From: Saprolegnia diclina VS20
Lineage: Eukaryota > Oomycota > Saprolegniomycetes > Saprolegniales > Saprolegniaceae
Assembly (NCBI RefSeq): GCF_000281045.1
Contig: NW_008246097.1
Coordinates: 306,582 to 370,581 of the forward strand
Length of the DNA: 64,000 bases
Direction of reading: 5' to 3'
Shown: positions 42,401 to 53,364 of the stretch, in pieces
Layout: each line of letters opens with the position of its first letter
Position numbering within the stretch: position 1 is the first letter of the stretch
Program-made: the position numbers and the translations under genes
The notes under the pieces: model-generated
Seen by the model: only the letters and a program-made list of their open reading frames with translations
What the model was told of the DNA's origin: nothing
The model's database searches: none

Positions 42401-44137
42401 ATGCAAGAAGACTCGCCGCTGCTTCCGTCCTCCCGGATCCTCGACATCCGTGGCGCGGCGCCGCCGCGGTCCGGCCTCCGCCACCGGCAGCAGCCCTTTA
42501 GCCGCGTCAAACCAACGCCGGGCCCGCTCCCGCCCGTGAGCTACCGCGCGATCGTGTGGCATGTGCTGCACTATCGGTCGTCGATCCAGCACGTGACGTA
42601 CATCCAGCAGTGCTCGTACTACGTCGAGCTCTTCCTCCTCAACCTCATCTTGCTCAACGTCGTCGTGACGATTCTGAGCTCGTCGAGCCTCGTGGACCCG
42701 GCCATGCCAGGTACACAACCATCGCCTCCAATGTGCCATCACAAACGAGACCGTAGTACACACGCCCTTGTGGTTCAGAGGTATCGTGTACGTCTCGACC
42801 GCTATCTTTACTGTCGAGTACCTCTTGCGCTGGTGGTCGTGCGTCGAAGACCCGCGCTTCAAGTTTCACGTCGTCTTTGGCCGGTATGCACTGACTGTCT
42901 TTGACATGCATTTTGCCAAGTCGGATGACGATGTAGGTTTCAATGGATGCTGCGGCCCATGTCCCTCATCGATCTCATCGCGCTCGTGCCCTATTTTTTG
43001 GAAATTGCGCTCTGCTCGGCGACCGCGTCCGTCTTGAGGTGACGGCAGGCACATTTTTCTCACATTGGCTGCTAGGACGTCGGTGGCGTATCGCGGCTCG
43101 ATGACCATCCGCGGCCTCCGGCTCCTCCGCGTTATTTCCTTCCTGCGCATTGAACGGTCGTACGATGCTATCAAGCGGCTGCGCATCATCTTTCGGCGAA
43201 AACGGGTAGGCCGATCATGCTGCATCACCAAGTCCTTACGCGTGTGCAGCAAGAATTCTTTGTAGTCACCTACCTCACAGCGGTCGTCATCCTCGTCTCG
43301 GCCACCATCATGTACGACAACTATTCTTGAAATTGCTGATCGACTCCTTGTTTTTGCTACAGCTTTTTTCTCGAGTTTCCCGCGCAGCCCGACGTCTTCT
43401 CCAGCATTGGTGTCGGCGCATGGTGGGCGATCGAGACCATCACGTCGCTCGGGTACGGCGATACGGTGCCCATCACGGTTGCCGGCCGCACGTTCGCGTC
43501 GGTCGTCGCGCTCTGGGGTATCATCCTCTTTGCAATCCCAGGTAGACGAATTAACATTGACACGCGTTCGGTACACGCTGGCGCAGGCGCGATCCTCGGC
43601 AGTGGCTTCATTGAGGTCATGCTCGAGCACCAAACGGCCAAGGAAATGCGCGCGAAAGACCGGTGGATCCACGAAATCTCTTCGCAGCTCCACCACATTC
43701 AGTCGGTCGCCGCGGGCTCGCTCTTGGCGCCTCGTACGTTGTGACGAGTTAAGTCTCCTCGATCTGATTGCATGTCCTAGTGACGTCCTTGTCCAACGTC
43801 CTCTCCGAGCCAGTGGAAGCCAGCCCCGACGAGGATATCTCCGAGGCTCCGATGCCGGCGACACCACCACTGTCCATGCCCCTGGGCACCCCGGATGCGG
43901 CGACGTCGCCGCATTTGTCGCCGTTTGGGTCGGACGTCGTGACGGTCTCGTCAACACAGCTCAACGAGCTGCTTCAAAACCAGGCATTGGCCAACATTGT
44001 CCGTCTGAACGGCGCACTCATATTGACACTAGGAAATGCTGTCGCTTCAGATCCAACTACAGCGCGAACAACTCGACCGCGTCTTGAAACTTCTCGAGAC
44101 CAACACTCGAATTCATCCCAGCAGCAGCGTGTTTTGA
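42401..44137 (+). CDS. Voltage-gated potassium channel, copy 1
   Basis: Six-helix Kv-type channel. The ATG at 42401 starts MQEDSPLLPSSRILDIRGAA. S1 is ELFLLNLILLNVVVTIL; S2 contains STAIFTVEYLLRWWSC, followed by VEDPRF; S3 is MSLIDLIALVPYFLEIALCS; S4 is RGLRLLRVISFLRIERSYDA with regularly spaced Arg; the pore is GAWWAIETITSLGYGDTVP; S6 is TFASVVALWGIILFAIPG. The filter TSLGYGD has Leu where most Kv channels have Val. After S6 a cytosolic tail has LGSGFIEVMLEHQTAKE, a Ser/Pro/Asp-rich stretch, and a final coiled-coil exon (EMLSLQIQLQREQLDRVLKL) reached over a 34-nt intron. About eight exons. No N-terminal tetramerisation (T1/BTB) domain is seen. Confidence 0.88.
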
Positions 44138-44842
44138 TAAGCACTGCACGTCAAGATGATTGGCGGTCACTGTACCATTTTCATGGGCAGCGAAGAGACC
44201 GCAACACAGTGTTTGCAACGCGAGAAAGATGTGCAAGCCCAATGAAATGCAGGTTGTATCCAGGTGCACAAGGGCAGTGGACCAACCGCAGCGTACGGTG
44301 TTGATGCAGCGTAGACGCTCGCGGTGGGAGTTGACCATAAATACAGATCCCACGTGGTGTCGCGGTTCCTTGGACGTCTAGAAAGGTTCCGTCCCCGCCC
44401 CCGCCGGCTTTCGAATTCTAGACTTCTATCGTCGCGGCAGATCACTGTACTCAACAAGCGATGACCTCCAACAAGACACTCTATCGTTTACCATCCCATA
44501 CTGCGCTTGCATGCGCCTTGATCGTGCTTCAGAAACCATCCAGCGTGGGACGTGGCTCGTCGCTGTGCGGTGTAGCGACGAGGTGCATTGGAGGTGAGCG
44601 GTATGCATGAGGCCGGAACGTCGCGTTCACATGTCATTTGGTCTTGGATTCTGGCGCGAGCCGGCAGACATTCGAGGGGTTTTGCAACTGCGAGTCCTTG
44701 GACCCGATAATCAGCGTTCTTGCTCCTGTTGCCAACTTCCAATACATCCATACCACCCGTCCATGTCATCCATCGTGGTGGGTGGCCTATCCACGTCCCC
44801 CTCTCGGTTCATTTTTGTTTTGGCTCGATGCAGAGAAGAGCA
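44138..44842. promoter_or_regulatory. Spacer between the tandem K+ channel genes
   Basis: 705 bases without a supported gene; it should contain the promoter of channel 2. No clear repeat was noticed. Confidence 0.35.
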
Positions 44843-46354
44843 ATGCTCGAAGCAACGCCACTGCTGCCTTTGCACGTGCATGTGAGTCCACGGCCCGCGA
44901 CGCTGCGCGCGCTTGTGTGGCACATATTGCATTTTCGCGCGTCGACTTCGCATGTTTCGCTCATCCGGAGCTGCTCTCACTACGTGGAGCTGGGCTTGTT
45001 GAATTTGATTGTGATCAACGTCCTTGTCACCGTCTATGGCTCGGGAAGCTCATCGCCACCAGGTACACCCAACCCTTACCAATGCATCGTTGACACGCGT
45101 GGCGGACTAGACGCCGTCACGCGCATCTTGGTGGTCGTTTCCACTACCGTCTTTCTTCTCGAGTACCTTCTGCGTCTCTGGTCGTGCGTCGAGGACCCTC
45201 GGTTTGACCACAGTGTAGTGCTCGGACGGTACGACGCCTACGCTCAAGTCCCATGCAATTCTGATGTGGAAGTAGCCTGGCCTGGATGCGCCGCCCCATG
45301 TCGTTGATCGATCTTGTCGCGCTCGTGCCCTACGTGGTTGAAGCGATCGCGTGCTGTAGCTCAGCGTACGACGACTACTCGCATACACTCTTGGGCTCAA
45401 GTCATGCTAGACTTCCGGAAGCGTCGGCGGTCGTGCAGGGCCTGCGCCTTCTGCGGGTCCTCGCCTTTCTTCGCATCGAGCGGTCGTACGATGCTGTCAA
45501 GCGTCTTCGGATCATCTTTCGCAAGAAGCGGGTAGCCTCCGTTTTTGCTCGTGATGAAGGACGCTGACAGTACGTGGGTAGCACGAGCTCTTTGTGATCA
45601 CATACCTCACGGGCGCCGTCATCCTTCTCTCCGGCACCACCATGTATGCCTCACCTGATGGTGCCAGTCGATGGCTCACGAGGACGCGTAGCTTTTTTCT
45701 CGAGCAAAACGCGCAGCCCGACGTCTTTTCCAGCATGGGCGTTGGCGCGTGGTGGGCCGTCGAGACCATCACGTCGCTCGGGTACGGAGATGCGGTGCCC
45801 ATCACGGTTGCCGGCCGCATCTTTGCGTCCGTCGTCGCGCTCTGGGGCATCGTCCTCTTTGCGATCCCAGGTACTCATTTCCTTTGTAATCAGACGATGT
45901 TAATTGATCATGTAGGTGCCCTCCTCGGCAGCGGCTTTGTCGAGGTCATGCTCAAGCACCAAACCGCCAAGGAGCGGCGCGCCAACGCAATGTGGCTGCA
46001 GCACGCATGCACGCAGCTGCACGTGCCGCTATGTACGTCTTACGATAGACGAGGGCAGGATAATTATGAGTGTGAATAGTTTCCGAACTGGACCTACCGC
46101 CACGCAGTGAGAGCTCGCTGACATCGTCGCCGTCACTATCTCCGTCGTCGACTTGCGACGAAGCCTCATGCTTCTCAACAGCACCCACTACGAGCGCATG
46201 GCCGAGACACAGGTACTAGTACACACCGCCATAGCTCGTTCCGTGTCCTTACGTTAAAATGGGCGTGTAGGAGCGGTTGGTGCTGCAGCTACACGTCCAG
46301 CAAGTCCAAATCGAGCGCATTTTGGCGCTACTAGAGGCAACCCAGACCAAGTAG
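44843..46354 (+). CDS. Voltage-gated potassium channel, copy 2
   Basis: Tandem paralogue of the preceding channel. The ATG at 44843 (MLEATPLLPLHVHV) aligns with the start of copy 1; another ATG 15 bases upstream is in frame. S1 VELGLLNLIVINVLVTVYG, S2 VFLLEYLLRLWSCVEDPRF, S3 MSLIDLVALVPYVVEAIACC, S4 QGLRLLRVLAFLRIERSYDA, pore AWWAVETITSLGYGDAVP, S6 FASVVALWGIVLFAIP. The tail has LLGSGFVEVMLKHQTAKE and a last exon ERLVLQLHVQQVQIERILAL, matching the coiled-coil end of copy 1. Differences are concentrated in the N-terminus, the S3-S4 loop (longer here) and the tail. The same exon pattern in both copies shows that duplication followed intron gain. Confidence 0.87.
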
Positions 46355-46660
46355 GCAGCGCTTACATTCGCGGCGCTTCCAACGACCTTATTTAATCCAA
46401 GCGTCTCGCGAGAACAACGCGTTTGGATAGTCGATTTGTACCGATGGTTGACTCGTTGTTGTGGACTACTGGGCAAGCCGCTGGAACACAGCTTGGAACG
46501 TAGGCAGGTGTGTCCCGTGCTTACCACGTGTGTTGTCCGTCTGACGGATCAGTCTACATGCGCAATGACAAGAGCAAAAACCTCAAATGCATCCACGCAT
46601 GTTCTTACAACGGAACAATACACGCTACTAGTACTCGGGGTGACTAGACGACAGCTACTT
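46355..46660. other. Spacer between convergent genes
   Basis: 306 bases between the channel 2 stop and the stop of the small membrane protein; nothing recognised. Confidence 0.35.
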
Positions 46661-47179
46661 TTAGTCGGCGAGAAGACGTTCGTAGATGCGGCGGCGCTGC
46701 TGGTAGAGAAGGTCGTCAATGCTCGCCACGGGGCGGAGGCAAAAGTTGAAGAGCCCAAAGACCACGAGGCCAAGGCAGCAGAGCGGGAGGAGTCCGATGC
46801 CGAGGAAGAAGCCCATCGCGACGAAGATAAACACAAAGATGGCGAAAAACAGCGTGAAGAACTGCAGCACGAGCAGGAGGGCCGTGTTGCAGACGTTCGA
46901 GACGAGCTGGCTCAGCGAGAAGAAGCCACATTCGTGCTGGCGCTGTGGGCCGTGGTGCGTCGGGAGCGGCCCCGAGCCGTAGACCGCCGTGCCCGTAGGG
47001 TACTGTTGCGCAACGTACATGGGGGCTTGCTGCGGCGAGTAGCTCTGCGCTGGGTAGCCCTGCTGCGGCGGGTATGTATATGGCTGCACCGGCGCGCTGT
47101 TGTAGGCGACGGGGTACGTCGGCTGCACGGGCACGGCTTGCGGCGTCTCGTCCGTGCTCGTCGTCTTGTACGTCGCCAT
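46661..47179 (-). CDS. Small Pro/Gln/Tyr-rich protein with membrane helices
   Basis: Single exon, 172 residues, ATG at 47179. The N-terminal 85 residues are rich in Pro, Tyr, Gln and Thr (YTYPPQQGYPAQSYSPQQAP). Then come CGFFSLSQL and a long hydrophobic stretch that fits two closely spaced helices (NTALLLVLQFFTLFFAIFVF, then GLLPLCCLGLVVFGLFNFC). The C-terminus is polar (VASIDDLLYQQRRRIYERLL). No family was recognised; a tail-exposed two-helix membrane protein is all that can be said. The open frame has codon use like its neighbours and ends cleanly. Confidence 0.7.
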   Translation of the reverse strand: MATYKTTSTDETPQAVPVQPTYPVAYNSAPVQPYTYPPQQGYPAQSYSPQQAPMYVAQQYPTGTAVYGSGPLPTHHGPQRQHECGFFSLSQLVSNVCNTALLLVLQFFTLFFAIFVFIFVAMGFFLGIGLLPLCCLGLVVFGLFNFCLRPVASIDDLLYQQRRRIYERLLAD

Positions 47180-48434
47180 GCTGGGTTTTTATAAATGGAA
47201 GCGCACGCCAGTGTGCCAGTGACTGGGAAGAGGACAATCACTCGCGGCCTGCATTCTCGCCCACAATAGCTCAGCTCAACCCATTGCGTTAAACTCATTG
47301 CGTTGAACCTAGAACGTCAAACCGAGTGAGTGCGTCAAACCCAGTGCGTCAACCCCAATGGTGTTATTCGCTTGGTCAAACCCATGGGTCAAACCCATCC
47401 GAAACCGGTTTAATGCGTCTATTATCCATGGGCGTGTGCGTCAAACTATTACGTCCTCATGGCAAGCGGATCCATACAAGTAAAGGTGGCTATCATTTTG
47501 ATGGCAGCGAATGGTTAAAAAAACCAAATGCCATTATTGGGCCTTGCCGAATTCAACCTCGATAGCACCATCATGAACGCGGATACATCACTGAATACAT
47601 GCCTCAGTCACTGCTTTTCAAGCACGTCGGAATGGAGAGTTAATACCTGTGGACCCGAAACCTTGTTTAGACCATTTCCATGTTATTCGTAGGTAAGGAC
47701 ATTGTCTTTGGTCGACAGAGGAGAGATTTGGCAACGCGACGCTTCGCTGCTTCATGTTGGTATAATTTTTGTTGGCTTGGGTGATCGCAGTTCAGAACGT
47801 CCAAATTGAAGGAGTATCCTGGCACCCAAGCTGGTAATCCGCGTGCCATTCGTTCGCTCATAGTACTAACATGGAAGTTCACATGCAAGATATTGACCAA
47901 TGCTGGATGCAACGCTACAAGCTTGACTGCAAAGCAAAAAGCGCGCCAAGGTTGATGCCACATGGCGACATGCGTGATTACTTGGCAATTCCTCTGCAAG
48001 TCGCTTCTCTGTGCACGCCCACGCACGGGCGGAGATGGGCATGGACTGTCTACCTCGTCGCATCCGCGCTTCCGGAAGCGTGGCGATGCCCATGTCCCAA
48101 CCCATCGGCGCTGCGTCAGCATCGAGATTGATGCTCCTGGACGCGGTCCGAAACCGCGCGGGTCACATTTTGGCCAATCAAAACGCGTCAAATTTAAATA
48201 TTTGAAGCCCTTGGAATGGGATCCAGCATATTATTTTGCACGCCCGATGCTTGCGATTTCAAATTACTCGGTTTTTGTATGGAAGCGGTGGCAGTGCGCT
48301 AAAGAATTGGCGATTGCCATTAAATTTCGCAACCGCGCAAAATAAAAGCACCCAGTGGTTTGCCATACACAACCAATTCCTTGGGACCGCCTAATTATAG
48401 AGTCCAAGCGCGGAGGCCATCGACGGACGACGTG
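47180..48434. other. 1.25-kb divergent intergenic region
   Basis: No supported gene. 47276-47400 holds degenerate repeats (see next entry). A CCAATCA box is at 48174-48180, about 255 bases upstream of the CEP192-like start. Open frames at 47667-48345 occur on both strands but look non-coding. Confidence 0.45.
47276..47400. repeat. Degenerate short repeats (TGCGTCAAACC type)
   Basis: Several imperfect copies of a 14-15-base unit like CCCAGTGCGTCAAAC / CTCATTGCGTTGAAC follow one another, then the shorter GGTCAAACCCATG twice. Confidence 0.6.
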
Positions 48435-51400
48435 ATGATGGAGCCGACGATGCAAGACTACCTCAAGCGCTACGACGAGGAGCAGAAGGCCCGCGCGGAA
48501 GCAGGTCGACGGGACATGGACCTCGGCGAAGAAGACCATGCGAAGCATGGCGGTACTTCCAAGTACACGGACATGTTCTTCGGAAGCGACAGCGACGGCG
48601 AGCTCTCGCAGTCCAACCTTCTCGGCGAGATGTCCCGGGACTTCATGGCCTCGACCGATGGCAAGAACATGATGGACGATACGAACTTTATGAGCAGCCT
48701 CCTCGGCAGCCCCGTGACCACGAAGCCGTCGCAGCTACTGGACCCACCGGCGCTACCAACCAAGCAGCAGCGGGACTCGCTCGAGTCGCTCTTTGCGCCA
48801 CAGACGAACCTCGCGATCCAAGCGAACCACATCACCTTTGACAAGGACCCGATTAACCTGGACACGGAGAGCTTCGTCGACGCAGGTAGAAGTGACATCC
48901 CGCATCACCCTTTCCACAGGTCGTGTGTAGCCACGTTCTTGAACCGACAAGAAGCGCTCATGAAGCCGCAGACGACGCGACCAGAGGCTGGATCGGACAA
49001 CACGACGTGGACGAGCTCAGGGTTTCGGTCGCCAGACGACTTTTTCGCCGAGCGGTCGCGGGACCTGAGCAACGTCGAGTTTGGTGACACTCCGATTCCG
49101 AGAAAAAGCTCGCTGACTGGTCTCCCGGACGCCACTACGACTGCGCCGCAGCACACCAAGGAGGTGCCGTCCTCCTACATCGACTTCAGCGCACCCCCGA
49201 CGTCGACAACACACAAGGTGCAGATGTAGAGTCTAAACTGCTTCACTGAGTGGTTTTGTTGCAGGTGTTTTTGGCTACGACGCCGTCAAGCGTCATGCAG
49301 CACGATAAGCCTGTTGCTGCAAAGACCACATACTCGCGAAGCTCGTTTTCGACGCAGCCAACCATGCCCAGCGTCAAGCACATGGTGCAGGTACTTTTAA
49401 AGCCCGTTACCGGTATCCACGGACACGAACCTCTGGAGTAGCCCACGCACTCTACGCCACGACCGCAACAAGTGTCTTCGCCCATGTATCGCGGGTCCTC
49501 GTGGACGCCAACCCCCAGCACCGACATGAGCCAGCCTTCGGTCGGTCTTTCAGCGCCGTTTATGGACTTGTCCATCTCGCAGTCGACACCCGTCAAGGAT
49601 CTCGTGCCCCGACGCCAAACGCCTCCGATCGAGACGCAGCAGGTGGGTGAAGCCAATACAACCTCAATTTTGTGCTCATTTGGATTTACGTAGCCACTCT
49701 CCATCTCAACGTACTTACAGGTACCGTTTTTGCTTGCGCCAAAGCAAAAGTAAGCGGCAACGTAGAACTCGCTCGCCAACTATGCCAACCGCCCGAATGT
49801 GTCGAGCGTGCCCGTTAACATTGACGACGAGCCGTTCAAGGTCGTTTCGGACGCAGTACAAGCAGCCATGTCTCTCACGGCCAATGAGCGCGAAGCTGCT
49901 CAGTGGCATGAACCCATTCACCCGTCGCACGTGATCCACTCGTCGCTCGATGCCGTTGCTGCTGTACCATTAAAACCCACGATCCGTACACAGAGGCGTT
50001 GACATTATTGCTGTAGGTCCAAGCTATGATCGAAGCAACAGGACACATGCAGGCGTCGATCTCCGAGGTCATGCGACTGCGAGCGCACGCCAAGCAAGCC
50101 ATCGAGGCAGCTGTGGTCTCGGAGGCTATGGCGATCGCCGACTACCAAAAACAGCGCTGGTCTGAGCCGCCTCGTCCGCGCGCCGGGTCGCAGCAGTTTG
50201 AGAGAAAAGCGATTGACAACATCACGGCCGAGCTCACATCGGTGGTGCAAGAACCCACACAGCCCGTGCTGCCACCACCTCGCCGCAGCTCTCGAGCATC
50301 GATCCTTTCAATGCAGTCGAGCCGAGCTATGGCGGGCGGCAAGGTTCAGCGCACGCTGGACATGTCGCAACGCCAAGAACGAACAACACAGGCACATCGT
50401 GACGCGCCGTTCTCGGCCATGCAGGCGGCCGCACGAACCGATAATGTCATTTCCAAGTGCGCCGACACTACGAACAACCCGGACGGTGTTTCGCCAAGCT
50501 CGACGCGGGCGCGCGATTCCAAGCTGACACGCGAGTTTGGCCTGTCCCCAATCCCGTTTGAGCCCAGTAGTATGTCGGTCGACGAGTCCATCACACCGCG
50601 TCCCCCGTATGACCGCGATGTCGATCCGGCAGATCGCGCAATGTCGGAAGCTGACCGGCGTCAAATGCACGCGCTGCTTGCAACGAAGAGCCCGATTGAG
50701 GGCGCAGCTCGCGGCCATCAGTCGACAGCTACTCCCGTGCGAAGCTACAAGCGCGATTCAACGCTGCGGACCAGTCGCAGCGTGACGCAAGACTCCGCAA
50801 AGCCAAACTTGCGAATCGACACAAGTGTCGCCCGCGCCGCGTTTCCCGAGAAGTCGAAGCTGGAGAAGCCGCCGTCGACCAAGATGCATCGTGACGACCT
50901 GCGAACGGCGTTCACGGACCTTCAGCGCCATGAAGCGTCGACGCCGTCAGAGCGCTACTCGATCCAGCCACACGCTGCGGACAACAATCCTAGCACAAAC
51001 GACGCGCAAACGGACGAACTTGCATACAAGGAGGTTGGTGGCTATTTCCTTTTCTATCGTCTGTCGTCACAACTACCGTAGGTGCCCATGAGTCCTCCAC
51101 CGACACCATACACCAAGGCACTCGAGGTACCTCGCTCTACAATACACACATCTAAACCACACTTCGTGCGTAGCGCCCCAAGCTATGCAAGCGCTTCCTG
51201 TGCACATTAGGCGGCGAGATCTCAGAGACTTTTGTGTTTCGCAACACGAGCGCGACCTACGCGCGTATCTGCGCGTCGATTGTCCCGCTGAGCCGTGGCT
51301 GCAACCAGTTTCGTATCGTGCCCACCGTGCTCGAGATGCCGCCCCACGCGTCGGACCACTTTGTCATTCGGTACACTTTCGTTGTGCGATTGCCACTGAG

Positions 51401-52304
51401 GTGAAATCCTAGATTCGTGGCAACGCACGTCGGCGCCGTATCGGGCATCTTTCAGTTTCGGAGCATGAGCGGCGACCCGCGCGCGACACCGTACGAGATT
51501 ATTGTGGACGCCCACGTCAAGAACCCAGCGACACCCGTGCGCCAGCCGACGCCGCCGCGTATTGTGCAAGAGGTGGCCGACGAGGACGCGCTCGAGGCCA
51601 ACGGCAGCACGGTGGACGTGCATCCGACGTTTCTTCGGCTCTTGGCGGCCAACGACGCCAAGTCGTTTGAGGTCATCAACTTTTCCGACAAGGACGTGCC
51701 GTTCTCTATTGCGTGCCCGTATCCGCACATTTCGCTTGCACCGACCCAAGGTGTCGTCCGACCCAAGAGCAAGTCGACCGTAACGGTCCATTGCAACGCG
51801 GCAACGCCATCGGTGCTGCCGCCCAACAAGAAGACGTGGTGTGGCTCATTTACGATTACGCTGAACAACACCCTCACGCGCGAGATCAGCGTCGTCGTTG
51901 ACGCATCTGCGCTCGCCCACGAGGCCCCGTCGTACCCCAAGTCAAGCCAATTGAGTCAGAGCAGCGTTGCGTCGTCGACGCGAACCAAGAAGCGGTCCAA
52001 GCGCGGTCTCTTTTTTCAGGCCGAAAACATGGACTGCGGCAGCGCGGCCCTGCACACGTCGCAGTGCGTTCCCGTGCGCATCTGCAACGGTGCAAAGGAG
52101 CCCATGACGGTGTTTGTTCAGACGCTCGGTCGCCCGTTCTCGTGTGCCTACTCGAGCCTCACGCTGCGCCCGCGCTCGTACGTTGAAGTCCCCGTTGTCT
52201 TTACCCCCGAAAAGCTCGGCGACGCGTCGGTGCCAATGGTCGTCTACTCGACGACGGACAAGGCCATCTTGATGCTCCACGGCCGCGCGACGGCATCGGC
52301 CTAG
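48435..52304 (+). CDS. CEP192/SPD-2-like protein with PapD-like (ASH/MSP) domains
   Basis: Large multi-exon gene. The ATG at 48435 starts MMEPTMQDYLKRYDEEQKA. The first about 750 residues are Ser/Thr/Pro-rich and mostly disordered, with acidic helical patches (TDMFFGSDSDGELSQSN). From about 51175 the sequence becomes beta-rich: RFLCTLGGEISETFVFRNTS, then VGAVSGIFQFRSM, FEVINFSDKDVPFSIACPYP, SKSTVTVHCN, and ENMDCGSAALHTSQCVPVRI with EVPVVFTPEKLGDASVP. These fit immunoglobulin-like ASH/MSP/PapD repeats, and a long disordered head plus C-terminal repeats is the architecture of the centriole scaffold CEP192/SPD-2. That identity is inferred, not proven; other ASH proteins (hydin-like, cilium) are possible. 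Introns were placed by frame only, e.g. 45 nt near 48888-48932. Confidence 0.6.
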
Positions 52305-52633
52305 TCGTTATCTAATATACTCTTAGTCGAATCCAATTGAGTGTCTCCTAGTACATGACAAGTTGTCCAATCGTCAAATCCACTCGACAAGTCGTCTTTG
52401 GTACGTTGGCAACTGCACTACCAAAGGTGTCGGATCTAACACGAAACACATTGATAAAAAGGTGTCGGATCGTCCGCCTGCGCTGGGACGCGGCCACGTC
52501 AGAATCTGGCGTATATGCGGCATCTGCCACATGATCAAGGGCAATATGCCGAAAGTAGACTGGCTTATTTGTGGCAATCTACCTGGTTTGTCCTTGAATA
52601 ATTCTTCTGATCGTCAAAAAGACTGGAGGGACG

Positions 52634-53251
52634 ATGGCGGAGACCAAGACAGCGAGCAAGAAGGCCGACCGGGTCGTGCCATCGGGCTGGACGCGCGTCG
52701 AGAGCAAGAGTCGTCCTGGCGAGTGCTACTACCTCAACAAGAAGACGGGCCAGAAGACGTGGAAGTACTCGGAGATGATGAGCAGCATCAGCAGCAGTAA
52801 GGACGGGAAGCGGAAACGCGACGAGAAGGCCAAGTCGTCGTCGTCCAAGCGGTCCAAGAGCGATGAGAAGCGGTCCAAGGTCGACGACGATGCGACGGTG
52901 CACGTTCTCCACATCCTCGTCAAGCACTCAGGCAGTCGCCGGGCGTCGTCATGGCGACAGGACTCGATCACGCGCAGCAAGGACGTGGCAATCCAGCGCC
53001 TCCAAGGCCTGCGCGACCAGATCGTGCTCGCGGGCAAGCAGGACGACGGCGCCGTCCGCGAAAAGTTTGAGGCGCTCGCCAAAGTCGAGTCGGATTGCAA
53101 CAGCGCCAAGCGCGGAGGGGACTTGGGTCCGTTCGGGCGCGGCAAGATGCAGCCGCCCTTTGAAGCCGCGGCCTTTGCGCTGGCGCCGGCCGAGCTGAGC
53201 GAAATGGTCGAGACAGAGAGCGGTGTCCACATCCTCTATCGCATCAAGTAG
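52634..53251 (+). CDS. PIN1: PIN1-type peptidyl-prolyl isomerase (WW + parvulin)
   Basis: Isomerase acting on phospho-Ser/Thr-Pro bonds in the nucleus. Intronless, 205 residues (human PIN1 163). WW domain near residues 15-50: PSGWTRVESKSRPGECYYLN and KKTGQKTWKY. A Lys/Ser/Arg-rich linker of about 35 residues (KRKRDEKAKSSSSKRSKSDE) follows, which is longer than in human PIN1 and looks like a nuclear localisation signal. Parvulin domain: VHVLHILVKHSGSRRASSW carries the His, the Lys and the paired Arg that bind phosphate; SDCNSAKRGGDLGPFGRGKM holds the active-site Cys; the end is SGVHILYRIK. All key residues are present. Confidence 0.95.
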   Translation: MAETKTASKKADRVVPSGWTRVESKSRPGECYYLNKKTGQKTWKYSEMMSSISSSKDGKRKRDEKAKSSSSKRSKSDEKRSKVDDDATVHVLHILVKHSGSRRASSWRQDSITRSKDVAIQRLQGLRDQIVLAGKQDDGAVREKFEALAKVESDCNSAKRGGDLGPFGRGKMQPPFEAAAFALAPAELSEMVETESGVHILYRIK

Positions 53252-53364
53252 CTGTATATCCTACACTGTACTGTACAGACGTAGTCGTCGTTGCTTGCTC
53301 TGTCTGGTAACAGTATTTCGTAGAGGAAGCAAAGCAGGGTTAGTTGTAGAATTAGTGGATCGAT

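Noticed and set aside
47667-48345. Open frames of 127 and 174 residues on opposite strands in the intergenic region
   Set aside because: No family resemblance, no splice logic and overlapping on both strands; probably chance.
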